From Vicinamibacteria bacterium (lineage in GTDB: Bacteria > Acidobacteriota > Vicinamibacteria > Fen-336 > JAGNNV01): a stretch of DNA of 43,694 nucleotides. The notes beneath the pieces were generated by a model. It saw nothing but the letters and a program-made list of their open reading frames with translations, was not told where the DNA came from and ran no database searches. The translations under genes and the position numbers were made by a program. The stretch spans positions 1-43,694 of the forward strand of contig JAIBCN010000187.1 in assembly GCA_019694155.1 (NCBI GenBank), in the 5' to 3' direction. Of the stretch, positions 8,788 through 17,730 are shown in pieces (the stretch's first letter is position 1; each line of letters begins with the position of its first letter).

Positions 8788-10364
8788 AGGCCCTCGCCCG
8801 CGAACTGGGTCTGTTCGCGTTCTTCCTTTTCGCGTCGGGATACGCGCTCCGGCCCCTTCCCTTCCATCTCGGTGATTCGATTCCGGCGGGGAGCGATCCG
8901 CCTCATCACCTCTACATCCTCAACTGGCTGCTCGACCACGGCCTTTCAAGTGACCGCTTCGAGGGGCGGATGTTCCATCCCGCGAAGAACGCGGTCCTGC
9001 GGAGCGACCTGTCCATGGGGACGGTGGTGCTGGTCGCCCCCCTCGCCCCCCTGGTGGGCGAGCCGCTCGTGCGCTTCAACCTCGCGAACTGGCTCTCCCT
9101 TGCCTTCTCGGGCTGGGCCTTCTGCCTGCTCGCAAGATCGTGGAGCGGCTCGATTCTCGCGGGGATCCTCGCGGGCGTCACCGCCGTGCTTGGATCGCAC
9201 CAGTCGCTGCACTACGTTCACCTGAACCTGCTGTCCGTGGGCTGGCTGCCGGTCTTCCTTCTGGCGCTCGATCGCGTTCTCTCGGGCGGGGGAGGGCGAT
9301 ATGCGGCCCTCGCCGGAACCGCATTCGCGCTCACCGCCGCGTCCTCCGGCTACTACGGGGTTGCGGCCTGCGCCATCGCCGCGGTGTTCTTCGCGCGCAC
9401 GCCGTCGTGGAGGGTGCTTGGATGGGGAGCGCTGTCCGTGGTCCTGGCCGCGGCGCTCCTCTCGCCCTACCTCATCGCTTACGCGAATCTGCACGCCGAG
9501 GAGAGCCTGGTGCGCACGAGCCGCGAGCTCGCCAAGGGCTCGTTCACTTTGGCCGATCTGGGCTCCCGCACCGTGCTTCACCGGATCTGGAACCCCGCGA
9601 TCGGCGAGCCGCTCTTTCCCGGCTTTATCGTTCTCGGTCTCGCCATCCACGCGCTTCGGAAGGGATCGAAGCGCGAGCGGACGCTCGGCCTCTCCGCGCT
9701 CCTGCTCTTCTGGCTCGGTCTGGGAGAACCGGGCGGCCTCTACCGCCTGCTTGCGTTCGTGCCGCCTTTTTCCAGCATGCGACATCCCGTCACGCTCACC
9801 GCGGTGGCGCTCATGCTGCTCTCCGTGCTCGCGGCCTCGGGTCTGGCCCTGATCGAGAGACGCCGTGCGCCGCTCGCTCTGGCCCTGCTCGGCATCGGCG
9901 TCGTCGAAACTCTGGCGCCCCCGAACGATTTCGTACCTGTGGCGCCCGGGGTCCCCCCTGTCTACGAAGCGGCGCTGAAGCTTCCGGCCGGTCCGATTCT
10001 CGAGGTCCCGCCGTATGAAGCGACACCCCTCATCTGGGCGGCGCGGCGCGGTTTCGAGACCGTTAATGGCGGGGGGGCGTTCATACCCGCTCTCACCACC
10101 CGCATCGAGACCACAACCCAGAACCACTGGCTCACCGACAGCTACCAGCCCATCGACGAATCGAAGGCCGCGAGCATTCTCCTCAACGAAACGGGCACGC
10201 GCTATCTCATCCTCCCTGGGGGCCGCAGGGGCGGTCTCGATCCGCTGATCCAGCGATTCAGCGAATGTCGCTGCTTCAGAGAACTCGGGACCTACCAGAG
10301 CGACCGCCTCTACGAAGTCGTGCGCGATTCCTCCTGCCCGGCCTGGGCCGGCTCCCGGCCGTGA
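8784..10364 (+). CDS. Multi-pass membrane protein, possible GT-C/YfhO-like
   Basis: This predicted integral membrane protein has 526 residues. The GTG start at 8784 overlaps the nuclease stop (GTGA). A signal-anchor-like helix (FAFFLFASGYAL) is followed by an acidic loop (IPAGSDPPHH), then about eight to ten hydrophobic helices with short charged loops (for example ILAGILAGVTAVLG and LALALLGIGVVE). The last 140 residues are soluble-looking (EVPPYEATPLIW to the end). The topology and an Asp in the first loop resemble GT-C-fold lipid-linked sugar transferases and YfhO-like proteins, but no diagnostic catalytic motif was recognised. A same-frame opening extends back to 7113, inside addA, and is an artefact of GC-rich sequence. 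Function is not known, and the link to DNA repair implied by the operon is unexplained. Confidence 0.75.
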   Translation: MKALARELGLFAFFLFASGYALRPLPFHLGDSIPAGSDPPHHLYILNWLLDHGLSSDRFEGRMFHPAKNAVLRSDLSMGTVVLVAPLAPLVGEPLVRFNLANWLSLAFSGWAFCLLARSWSGSILAGILAGVTAVLGSHQSLHYVHLNLLSVGWLPVFLLALDRVLSGGGGRYAALAGTAFALTAASSGYYGVAACAIAAVFFARTPSWRVLGWGALSVVLAAALLSPYLIAYANLHAEESLVRTSRELAKGSFTLADLGSRTVLHRIWNPAIGEPLFPGFIVLGLAIHALRKGSKRERTLGLSALLLFWLGLGEPGGLYRLLAFVPPFSSMRHPVTLTAVALMLLSVLAASGLALIERRRAPLALALLGIGVVETLAPPNDFVPVAPGVPPVYEAALKLPAGPILEVPPYEATPLIWAARRGFETVNGGGAFIPALTTRIETTTQNHWLTDSYQPIDESKAASILLNETGTRYLILPGGRRGGLDPLIQRFSECRCFRELGTYQSDRLYEVVRDSSCPAWAGSRP

Positions 10365-11692
10365 TGAACCGGCTCCGCGGCCACCCAAGGCTTACCGTCT
10401 TCCTGATCGCGCTCGCCTGGATCTTCAGCCTCGAAGAGCGCTTCAGGAACCAGGCGGCCGAGCACCTGTACTTCCACCCCTGGACGTCGGAGTACATGAT
10501 GCAGACGGTGAGCGTTGGCGACCTGCGCCTCGAGCCCTTCAAGTCGCTGTGGTACAACCACATTCAACCGCCGGTGTTCGACGCCATCCGGGCCTCGCTC
10601 GCCGCGTTCTATCCAAACGCGAACGGCGAGGCCTTGATGAGGCGTGTGGATGCCGGGCTCTACGGCCTGTGGATGCTCGTCTACGCCGCCACCGTTGTTC
10701 TTGCATTCTCGTGGGTCCGAAGGCTCTGTGGGCCGCGTTCCGCCGCCCTCGCCGTCCTCGTCTTTCTGCTCCTGCCCGGACCCGTCTTCTACGCGACCTT
10801 TCTCGACAGCACTCTCCTCTCGTCGACTCTGATCCTGTGGTTCTTCCATGCGTTCTGGCGCTTCGGCAGAGGAGAGGGCGCGGGAAGAGAGCTCGTTCTT
10901 GTCTCCGTGATCCTCTTCTTCACGCGATCCGTTTTCCAGTGGCCCTTTCTCATCGTTCTCGGCGTGAGCCTGTGGCTCATGGCGGTGCCCCGCGCGCGCG
11001 CCATGCGCGTGCTTCTGCCGATCTCGGTGGTGATGATCGCTTTCCTTGCGAAGCAGTACGCCCTGTTCGGCCTCACCACCACGTCGTCCTTCGGGCCCGA
11101 CAGCTTCTGCAAGGGGCTTTCCGAGTACTGCCACGGCACGGCTCAGGTCGATCTGCCGAAGACCACGGACCGTTTCAACGCCTTCGTCCTGCGACGAGCG
11201 GAGAAGTTGAATGGCGAGTACAACTACAACCAGGAGGCGTTCCTCAAGCGGTCGTTTTCCCAGATGGAGGAATACAAAGCCCTGCTGCGGCGCCTGACGC
11301 CGCGGCGCGCCGTCGAACTCCTGAAGATCAATCTCGACTTCTACCTGCGCCCCACGAGCCGGCACTCTTCCCACGTCATCGTGGACCGCCTGGCCTGGCG
11401 GGAGCCGTTCGAGTTTCTGCTATCGGGCTGGCGCTTCATCGTCCTCCTGATTCTCTCGACCGCGGTCTGGCTTCGAGCCCGCCTCCGGGAAACGGGCGGA
11501 GCGCGCCGGCGCGGGCTTCTGCACGGCCTCGGCCTCGCCCTCCCCGCCCTCTACATCGCCGCGGTGACCATCGTTTTCGAGAGCGGGGAGAACATGCGGT
11601 ACCGGTTCTTCCTGGAGCCGACGCTGTTCGTCTTCTTCTGGATTTCGCTCTCCGCTCTCCTGCCCGCACGACCGCCGAAAGCCGCGGCGTAA
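10364..11692 (+). CDS. Multi-pass membrane protein, glycosyltransferase-39-like topology
   Basis: This is a 442-residue predicted inner-membrane protein. The ATG at 10364 overlaps the preceding stop by one base (TGATG). An in-frame ATG at 10265 lies inside the previous gene and is unlikely to be used. It shows an N-terminal helix (LTVFLIALAWIFSL), a periplasmic loop rich in His/Trp/Tyr (LYFHPWTSEYMM), and about eight further hydrophobic helices. A hydrophilic loop of about 110 residues follows (FGPDSFCKGLSEYCHG onward), ending with a pair of helices after GENMRYRFFLEP. The RYRF-x2-P element before the last helix is common in ArnT/PMT-like GT-C enzymes, which I take as weak support for a sugar transferase. 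It probably works with the preceding membrane protein. No firm function can be assigned. Confidence 0.72.
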   Translation: MNRLRGHPRLTVFLIALAWIFSLEERFRNQAAEHLYFHPWTSEYMMQTVSVGDLRLEPFKSLWYNHIQPPVFDAIRASLAAFYPNANGEALMRRVDAGLYGLWMLVYAATVVLAFSWVRRLCGPRSAALAVLVFLLLPGPVFYATFLDSTLLSSTLILWFFHAFWRFGRGEGAGRELVLVSVILFFTRSVFQWPFLIVLGVSLWLMAVPRARAMRVLLPISVVMIAFLAKQYALFGLTTTSSFGPDSFCKGLSEYCHGTAQVDLPKTTDRFNAFVLRRAEKLNGEYNYNQEAFLKRSFSQMEEYKALLRRLTPRRAVELLKINLDFYLRPTSRHSSHVIVDRLAWREPFEFLLSGWRFIVLLILSTAVWLRARLRETGGARRRGLLHGLGLALPALYIAAVTIVFESGENMRYRFFLEPTLFVFFWISLSALLPARPPKAAA

Positions 11693-11702
11693 GATCCCGC
11701 GC

Positions 11703-13019
11703 ATGTCCCAAGCGACCGCGACTCCAGGCCTCGAATCCCTCGCCCGCATTTCGGGGAACACCCCGCGCATGGCGAGCCTCGCCGACAAGCTTCAGCCTTC
11801 GGCCATCCTCAAGGTGGCGGGCGAGATCCGGGCCATGCAGGCCGCGGGCCGCGACGTGTGCGACCTGACCGTGGGCGATTTCGATCCGAAGCACTTCCCG
11901 ATTCCCGAGAGGCTGCGCGACCTCACCAAGGCGGCTCTCGACGCGGGCGCCACGAACTATCCGCCCTCCAACGGCATCCCGGCTCTGCGCGAATCGGTCC
12001 AGCGCTTCTACGCGCGTCACCTTGGCCTCAGCTATCCGCTCGATTCCATCCTGATCGCCGCAGGCGCCCGGCCTCTGATCTACTCGCTGTTCCGGGTCGT
12101 GGTCGAACCGGGCGACACCGTCTCCTTCCCGGTTCCCTGCTGGAACTATCCCTTCTATGCGGAAATCCTCGGCGCCCAGGGAGACGCGGTGCTCTGCTCT
12201 CCCGAGGACGCATTCCAGCCCCGCCCGGGCGCGCTCGAGGCGGCGATCAGGAAAGCGAGCCTCCTGATCGTCAACACGCCCCTCAATCCCGCGGGGACGG
12301 TGACGCCCCGGGCCGCCATCCTCAAGCTGTCGGAGGACATCGTCCGCGAGAACGAGGCCCGCGAGAAAAGCGGCCGGCGTCCGGTGTACCTGATGTACGA
12401 CCACATCTACTGGATGCTGTCGTTCGGTGTGGAGCACGTGACGCCTTGCGCCCTCGTGCCCGAGATGGCGAAGTACACGATCTTCATCGACGGCATATCG
12501 AAGGGCTTCGCCGCCACCGGGCTGCGAGTGGGCTGGGCCTTCGGACCCACGGACGTCATCGGCAAGATGAACACCCTGTTGATGCACATGGGCGGCTGGG
12601 CTCCGAGGCCCGAGCAGACCGCCTCCGCCCAGATGCTGGACGATGACGACGCCATCGCGAAGTTCCACGCGGTGTTCAAGCCCGCGCTGACCAGGCGCCT
12701 CAATGCGCTCCACCAGGGCTTCCAGAAGCTCAAGGCCGAAGGACTTCCGGTGGACAGCATCGAGCCGACCGGCGCCATCTACGTGAGCGCCCGCGTGCAT
12801 CCCTTCGGAAAGAAGGCGGCGAACGGCGTCGAGATCAGGACCAATGAGGACGTCCGGAAGTTCCTCCTCGAGGGCGCCGGCCTGGGCGTGGTTCCCTTCC
12901 AGGCCTTCGGCGTGCCCGGCGAGACGGGCTGGATGCGGCTCAGCGTGGGTGCTACCAGCGGGGCCCAGATCGAGTCGGGCCTCACCCGTCTCGGCGCCGC
13001 TCTGCGGGCGCTTGTCTAG
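11703..13019 (+). CDS. PLP-dependent class I/II aminotransferase
   Basis: This is a fold-type I pyridoxal-phosphate aminotransferase of the aspartate-aminotransferase superfamily, 438 residues. The PLP-binding pattern is complete: N195 in NTPLNPAG, D233 and Y236 in YDHIYW, and the Schiff-base lysine K267 in ISKGFAATGLRVGW. A conserved Arg follows near the end (WMRLSVG), which would bind the substrate carboxylate. The protein is somewhat longer than typical AspC (about 400), with about 25 extra N-terminal residues (MSQATATPGLESLARISG) before the usual beginning. It starts 10 nt after the membrane protein and has no clear ribosome site. TAAGAT at 11690 looks like a -10 but includes the upstream stop codon. 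The family is certain; the amino donor cannot be told from sequence alone. Confidence 0.93.
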   Translation: MSQATATPGLESLARISGNTPRMASLADKLQPSAILKVAGEIRAMQAAGRDVCDLTVGDFDPKHFPIPERLRDLTKAALDAGATNYPPSNGIPALRESVQRFYARHLGLSYPLDSILIAAGARPLIYSLFRVVVEPGDTVSFPVPCWNYPFYAEILGAQGDAVLCSPEDAFQPRPGALEAAIRKASLLIVNTPLNPAGTVTPRAAILKLSEDIVRENEAREKSGRRPVYLMYDHIYWMLSFGVEHVTPCALVPEMAKYTIFIDGISKGFAATGLRVGWAFGPTDVIGKMNTLLMHMGGWAPRPEQTASAQMLDDDDAIAKFHAVFKPALTRRLNALHQGFQKLKAEGLPVDSIEPTGAIYVSARVHPFGKKAANGVEIRTNEDVRKFLLEGAGLGVVPFQAFGVPGETGWMRLSVGATSGAQIESGLTRLGAALRALV

Positions 13020-13151
13020 GACGCATTAAAGGAGCCGGCAAAGGTCCGCCGGGGCCCTACTGGTTTATCATTCGCCGCTCCCTGCGCCAGGAGACCGGGT
13101 TCCGGCTCTCGGGCATCAGCGCCACAACGCAGAAGAAACTAAGGACACGAA
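13020..13151 (+). promoter_or_regulatory. Likely promoter/leader region of the nuo cluster
   Basis: This 132-bp gap precedes nuoB. It holds a -10-like TATCAT at 13066-13071 without a good -35, and a ribosome site AAGGA about 7 nt before the nuoB ATG. A dedicated promoter is likely because the upstream aminotransferase is functionally unrelated, but the elements are weak. Confidence 0.35.
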
Positions 13152-13853
13152 ATGGGCCTGCTCGACATCATCACGGGCAAATACGTCGACCCCACTCACT
13201 TCAAGAGTGTGCACGAGGGCGGCAACATCATCACGACCACCGTGGACGCGGTCGTGAACTGGGGCCGCAAGTCCTCGATCTGGCCCTTCCCCTTCGGAAC
13301 CGCCTGCTGCGCCATTGAATTCATGGCCTTTACGGGCTCCCACTACGACGTGGCCCGTTTCGGCTCCGAGGTCCTCCGGTTCTCTCCCCGCCAGGCCGAT
13401 CTCCTTCTCATCGCCGGCACCGTGGTCGACAAGATGGGTCCCATCCTGAAGACGATCTACGACCAGATGCCCGAGCCCAAGTGGGTGGTGTCCATGGGGG
13501 TCTGCGCCTGCTCCGGCGGCTTCTACCGCAGCTATCACACCATGCAGGGCGTCGACGAGATCATCCCCGTCGACGTCTACGTTCCGGGCTGCCCGCCAAC
13601 CCCGGAAGCGCTCCTCGCCGCCCTCATGAAGATCCAGGAACGGATCCAGAAGGGCGAGCAGGCGAAGAGCGCCCAGGGAGCCCACCGCGTCGGGGCCCGC
13701 GCTGAGGGAGCGAACGATCGCCGCGAGCGGCGTCACGCCTGGGCCGCGGACGACGCGGCCCGCGCCGCCTCTGGCCTCGAGCCGCGCGGCCGGATCCACT
13801 TCAAGCTCACCGAAGAGCGCGACGAACCCGGGAGCGGCTCGCACCATGCCTAG
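13152..13853 (+). CDS. nuoB: NADH-quinone oxidoreductase subunit B
   Basis: NuoB carries the terminal 4Fe-4S cluster N2 next to the quinone site of complex I. The four ligands are present: C52 and C53 in [13 protein letters not shown]118 in [10 protein letters not shown] and C147 in [14 protein letters not shown]. The core ends near residue 170. The remaining 60 or so residues form an Ala/Arg/Glu-rich tail ([17 protein letters not shown] and on) that most NuoB proteins lack, although longer forms occur. AAGGA lies about 7 nt before the ATG. The stop overlaps the nuoCD start region by 8 nt. Because only the peripheral-arm genes B, CD, G and I are clustered here, the membrane arm and NuoA/E/F must be encoded elsewhere if a full complex exists. 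Confidence 0.96.
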   Translation: MGLLDIITGKYVDPTHFKSVHEGGNIITTTVDAVVNWGRKSSIWPFPFGTACCAIEFMAFTGSHYDVARFGSEVLRFSPRQADLLLIAGTVVDKMGPILKTIYDQMPEPKWVVSMGVCACSGGFYRSYHTMQGVDEIIPVDVYVPGCPPTPEALLAALMKIQERIQKGEQAKSAQGAHRVGARAEGANDRRERRHAWAADDAARAASGLEPRGRIHFKLTEERDEPGSGSHHA

Positions 13854-15555
13854 CATGCAAGCCCTCGAGCGCGACCAGGCGCTCACCAAGCCCGCATACC
13901 GGATCCTCTCGGAGAAGTTCGGCGAGAAGGTTTCAAGGGTCACGGAGTACCGCGGGGACCTCGCGATCACGGTGGATCGCGCCGCGTGGAAGGAAGCGGC
14001 GCGGACGCTGCGCGACCATCCGGAACTGGACTACAAGCTCTTCCTCGACCTGTGCGGGGTCGACTACCTCAACGACGAGTCACGGCCCGATCGTTTCGAA
14101 GTGGCGCTTCACCTCTACTCGGTCACCCACAAACACCACATCCGCCTGAAGACCGCGGTTCCCGAGAAGAACCCCACCTGCGATTCGCTCACCGACATCT
14201 ACAAAGGCGCCAACTGGTTCGAGCGCGAGGCCTTCGACCTGTACGGCATCGCTTTCCTCGGCCACCCGAACCTCACCCGCATCCTGACCCACGACGACTT
14301 CGTGGGCCATGCCATGCGCAAGGATTTCCCCACAGGTAAGCGGTTCGTGAGCAAGAAGCCGAAGGAATGGCTCCTTCACGTCCCCAAGGGCTCCGAGCAT
14401 CTGGTCCTCAACGTGGGGCCCTCCCACCCGGCCATGCACGGCACCTTCCGCGTGCAGGTTCTCCTCGACGGCGAGACCATCAGAGATGCGGCGGCGGAGA
14501 TCGGCTATCTGCACCGCAATTTCGAGAAGATGGCGGAAGAGCGCACGTACTGGCAGATCATTCCCTACACCGACCGCCTGAACTACTGCTCGGCGTTCAT
14601 CAACGGCCACGGCTGGGCGCTCGCGGTGGAGAAACTCCTGGGCGTCGCCGCGCCGGCGCGGGCCGAAGCGATCCGCGTGATCCTCTCCGAGTTCTCGCGC
14701 ATCATGGACCACCTCGTCTGCATCTCGACGAACGTGGTCGACCTCGGCGCCATCACCCCCTTCTTCGTGGTCTTCCGCGCCCGCGAAGAGATCTACGATC
14801 TCCTCGACTCGGTCTGCGGCGCGCGCCTCACCGTGAGCTACGTCCGCATCGGCGGGGTGGCCCAGGACGTGCCCGACGACTTCGACGCCCGCTGCCGGAA
14901 GACGCTCGGGTGGATCCGCGAAGTCGCGGACCAGATGGAGAACCTCCTCACCCGGAACAAGATCTTCGCGGACCGGTTCAAGGATGTGGGTGTGATGTCG
15001 AAGGAAGACGCCCTCTCCTACGGCTGGGTGGGCCCGTGCCTGCGCGGCTCCGGCGTCGGCTACGACATCCGCAAGGATCATCCCTACTCGGGTTACGACC
15101 AGTACGACTTCGACGTGCCCGTGGGCACGGTGGGCGACTGCTACGACCGCTACCTCGTGCGCGTGGAGGAGATCAAGCAGAGTGCCCGGATCATCGAGCA
15201 GGCTCTGGCGAAGCTTCCCAAGGGGGACTTCATCACCCACGACCGCAAGGTGGCCCTGCCGCCCAAATCCGAGGTGTACTCGAACATCGAGTCGCTGATG
15301 AACCACTTCAAGCTGGTCTATGACGGCATCCTGGCCGAGCCGGGCGAGGTCTACGGGTACTGCGAAGGCGCCAACGGCGAACTGGGCTACTACATCGTGA
15401 GCGAAGGGAAGAAGTACCCGACGCGCGTCAAGGTGCGCCCGCCCTGCTACAACATCTACCAGGCCTATCCCGAGATGATCAAGGGAACCATGATCGCGGA
15501 CGCGGTGGCCATGATCGGCGGTCTCAACGTCGTCGCTGGCGAGCTGGATCGGTAG
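13846..15555 (+). CDS. nuoCD: NADH-quinone oxidoreductase fused subunits C/D
   Basis: This is a fusion of the 30-kDa NuoC and 49-kDa NuoD subunits of complex I, 569 residues. Residues 1 to about 185 are NuoC (for example [20 protein letters not shown], then the DFPTGKR end). Residues about 190-569 are NuoD ([43 protein letters not shown]). The NuoD part retains the His-rich quinone-site start (HPAMHG) and the hydrogenase-like large-subunit fold. The ATG at 13846 overlaps the end of nuoB; another ATG at 13855 directly follows the nuoB stop and cannot be excluded. The fused form occurs in several phyla, including Gammaproteobacteria and Acidobacteria. The gene sits between nuoB and nuoG in one operon. 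Confidence 0.96.
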   Translation: MPSMQALERDQALTKPAYRILSEKFGEKVSRVTEYRGDLAITVDRAAWKEAARTLRDHPELDYKLFLDLCGVDYLNDESRPDRFEVALHLYSVTHKHHIRLKTAVPEKNPTCDSLTDIYKGANWFEREAFDLYGIAFLGHPNLTRILTHDDFVGHAMRKDFPTGKRFVSKKPKEWLLHVPKGSEHLVLNVGPSHPAMHGTFRVQVLLDGETIRDAAAEIGYLHRNFEKMAEERTYWQIIPYTDRLNYCSAFINGHGWALAVEKLLGVAAPARAEAIRVILSEFSRIMDHLVCISTNVVDLGAITPFFVVFRAREEIYDLLDSVCGARLTVSYVRIGGVAQDVPDDFDARCRKTLGWIREVADQMENLLTRNKIFADRFKDVGVMSKEDALSYGWVGPCLRGSGVGYDIRKDHPYSGYDQYDFDVPVGTVGDCYDRYLVRVEEIKQSARIIEQALAKLPKGDFITHDRKVALPPKSEVYSNIESLMNHFKLVYDGILAEPGEVYGYCEGANGELGYYIVSEGKKYPTRVKVRPPCYNIYQAYPEMIKGTMIADAVAMIGGLNVVAGELDR

Positions 15556-15561
15556 GAAGAA

Positions 15562-17121
15562 ATGCCAAAGGTCACGATTGACGGTAAAGAAATCGAAGTA
15601 GCACAGGGCACGTCCGTCATCCAGGCGGCGGAGCTCGCGGGCGTGCGGGTTCCGCGCTTCTGCTACCACGATGACCTGCCGGTCGACGGCAACTGCCGCA
15701 TGTGCATGGTGGAGATCGAGAAGTTCCCGAAGCTCCAGATCGCCTGCGGCACCCCGGTCACCGACGGCATGGTCGTGAAGACCCAGGTCACGAGTCCGAA
15801 GGCCAAGGAAGCCCAGAAGAACACCCTCGAGTTCCTGCTCGTGAACCATCCGATCGACTGCCCGGTGTGCGATCAGGCGGGCGAGTGCTACCTGCAGGAC
15901 CAGTACATGGACAACGGTCTCCATGACTCGCGCACGGTGCTCGAAGAGAAGATCCACAAGCGCAAGGTCGTGGATATCGGCCCGATCATGCTCGACGCCG
16001 AGCGGTGCGTGGTGTGCTCGCGCTGTATCCGCTACGAGCGCGAGGTCACGAAGACGAACCTGCTCGAATTCGTGAACCGCGGCGGCTCCACTCAGATCTC
16101 CACTTACAACGGCGGCCCGATCACCCACGAATACGCGGGCAACCTCGTCGACGTCTGCCCGGTGGGGGCACTCCTCTCCAAGGACTTCCGGTTCAAGATG
16201 CGGGTCTGGTTCCTCAAGGAAACCGATTCGATCTGCCCCGGGTGCTCCACCGGCTGCAACATCACGATCGACCACCGTGACGGCGAGGCGTATCGCATCC
16301 GCCCGCGCCGCAACGTCGAGGTCAACAAGTCGTGGATCTGCGATCCCGGCCGCGATCTCTACAAGATCATCGGAACCGGCCGGGTCACCACCGCGCATCG
16401 CGCGGGCGGGGCGGTTGTGGCCCAGTCCGACCTGATCGACGAGGTGGTGTCGAAGCTTCAGTCGGCGGGTCCTTCCTCCGCGTTCCTCGCCACCCCTCGC
16501 GCGAGCAACGAAGACGCCTACGCGTTCAAGAAGCTCGCGGAATCGGTGGGCGGAAGGCTCGATTTCCGGGTCGGAAACCCGCAGGACAAGGTGGCCGTGC
16601 GCAAGGACCAGATCCTCCAGCGCGAAGACCGGCATCCCAACACGCAAGGCCTCCTCAATCTCGGCCTCGGCGTGACCGGAGTCGATGCGCTTCTTGCCGA
16701 CTGCAAGGCGGGGAAGGTCCAGGTTCTCGTGTTGCAGGACGGCGGCCTGCTGCGTGAAGCGGCGGTCGCCGAGGCCGCGAAGAACGTGGCCTACGTGGTG
16801 GCGATCGCCACCCACCAGGGGCCGCACCTTGCCGCCGCCCACGCGGTGATTCCGGCCGCGGTGTGGGCCGAGACCGACGGCACCTTCACCAACTTCGATC
16901 AGCGCGTCCAGCGCTTCAAGCGCGCATTCGACCCGCCGGGCGACGCGAAGCCGCGGTGGGAAATCGCCCTCGACCTGCTCACCCGGCTCGGCAAGCCTGT
17001 GAATGCCGCCACCGCCGCGGATGTGTTCGTGGAGATGGCGGTCGAGACGAAGGCGTATGCCGATCTCACGCACCGGAGCCTCGGGCCCAAGGGCCGCGCC
17101 GCGGCTCAGGCCTCGGCCTAG
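15562..17121 (+). CDS. nuoG: NADH-quinone oxidoreductase subunit G, short form
   Basis: NuoG channels electrons through several Fe-S clusters in the peripheral arm of complex I. The 519-residue protein has the 2Fe-2S ferredoxin set C34, C45, C48 and C62. The His-Cys cluster is H96, C100, C103 and C109, and a 4Fe-4S set follows at C149, C152, C155 and C199. C225, C228 and C232, plus a later Cys in SWICDPG, resemble the N7 ligands of the molybdopterin-like domain. That last domain is strongly reduced: typical NuoG is about 650-900 residues, and here it ends about 290 residues after N7. The sequence has no internal break, so this is a short form rather than a frameshift. The ribosome site GGAAG is close to the ATG. 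It lies 6 nt after nuoCD and 15 nt before nuoI. Confidence 0.93.
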   Translation: MPKVTIDGKEIEVAQGTSVIQAAELAGVRVPRFCYHDDLPVDGNCRMCMVEIEKFPKLQIACGTPVTDGMVVKTQVTSPKAKEAQKNTLEFLLVNHPIDCPVCDQAGECYLQDQYMDNGLHDSRTVLEEKIHKRKVVDIGPIMLDAERCVVCSRCIRYEREVTKTNLLEFVNRGGSTQISTYNGGPITHEYAGNLVDVCPVGALLSKDFRFKMRVWFLKETDSICPGCSTGCNITIDHRDGEAYRIRPRRNVEVNKSWICDPGRDLYKIIGTGRVTTAHRAGGAVVAQSDLIDEVVSKLQSAGPSSAFLATPRASNEDAYAFKKLAESVGGRLDFRVGNPQDKVAVRKDQILQREDRHPNTQGLLNLGLGVTGVDALLADCKAGKVQVLVLQDGGLLREAAVAEAAKNVAYVVAIATHQGPHLAAAHAVIPAAVWAETDGTFTNFDQRVQRFKRAFDPPGDAKPRWEIALDLLTRLGKPVNAATAADVFVEMAVETKAYADLTHRSLGPKGRAAAQASA

Positions 17122-17136
17122 GGGAACGAAGAAACC

Positions 17137-17730
17137 ATGGCCACAAGCGTCATCACCGTCAATCGCGACACCCGGCCCGGCTACTACCCGATCTTCTACG
17201 GGATGTGGCTCACCCTGCGCAACATGCTCGAGACCCTCTTCGTGAAGGGCCGCTCCGCCACCATCGAGTACCCGGAGAAGAAGCGCAACATCTCCACCCG
17301 CTACCGCGGCGTCCATCTCCTCACCGCCCGCGAGGACGGGACACCCAAGTGCGTGGCCTGCTACATGTGCGCGACGGTGTGCCCGGCCGAGTGCATCTAC
17401 ATCGAAGCCGGCGAACGCCCCGAGAAGAAGATCGAGAAGTACCCCACGCGCTTCGAGATCGATCTGCTCCGCTGCGTCTACTGCGGCTTTTGCGTCGACG
17501 CCTGCCCGGAGGAGGCGATCCTCATGAGCCGCGAGAACGACCTCGTGGGCACCTCGCGGGCCGAGCTCGTCATCGACCGCGAGAACCTCATGCACCGCGG
17601 CAAGCTCGCCGAGGTGGGAACCGGCTACCGGCCCGTCGATCACGATGTCCGCCGCCCGGTGCGCGTCGCCGCCCTCGAACGCCTGAAGTCCGAGCACGGC
17701 ATCGTGCCGGGCATGCCGAACCGTTCCTGA
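17137..17730 (+). CDS. nuoI: NADH-quinone oxidoreductase subunit I (2x4Fe-4S)
   Basis: NuoI binds clusters N6a and N6b and passes electrons towards NuoB. The two ferredoxin motifs are intact: C72, C75, C78, C82 ([12 protein letters not shown]) and C113, C116, C119, C123 ([12 protein letters not shown]). The N-terminal amphipathic segment ([20 protein letters not shown]) fits peripheral membrane contact. Length, 197 residues, is normal, with a slightly long C-terminus. In the usual gene order nuoH lies between nuoG and nuoI; here nuoG and nuoI are separated by only 15 nt, so nuoH is missing from its usual place. Nothing resembling nuoJ-N follows. Confidence 0.96.
   Translation: MATSVITVNRDTRPGYYPIFYGMWLTLRNMLETLFVKGRSATIEYPEKKRNISTRYRGVHLLTAREDGTPKCVACYMCATVCPAECIYIEAGERPEKKIEKYPTRFEIDLLRCVYCGFCVDACPEEAILMSRENDLVGTSRAELVIDRENLMHRGKLAEVGTGYRPVDHDVRRPVRVAALERLKSEHGIVPGMPNRS

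Noticed and set aside
8946..10388. A 480-codon minus-strand frame opposite the first membrane protein
   Set aside because: It is highly charged, Arg/Glu/Gly-rich sequence without any domain; the plus frame has regular membrane helices and start/stop coupling at both ends.
11690..11702. TAAGAT placed 7 nt before the aminotransferase ATG as another leaderless promoter
   Set aside because: The hexamer includes the stop codon of the upstream gene and has no -35, so it is not independent evidence.
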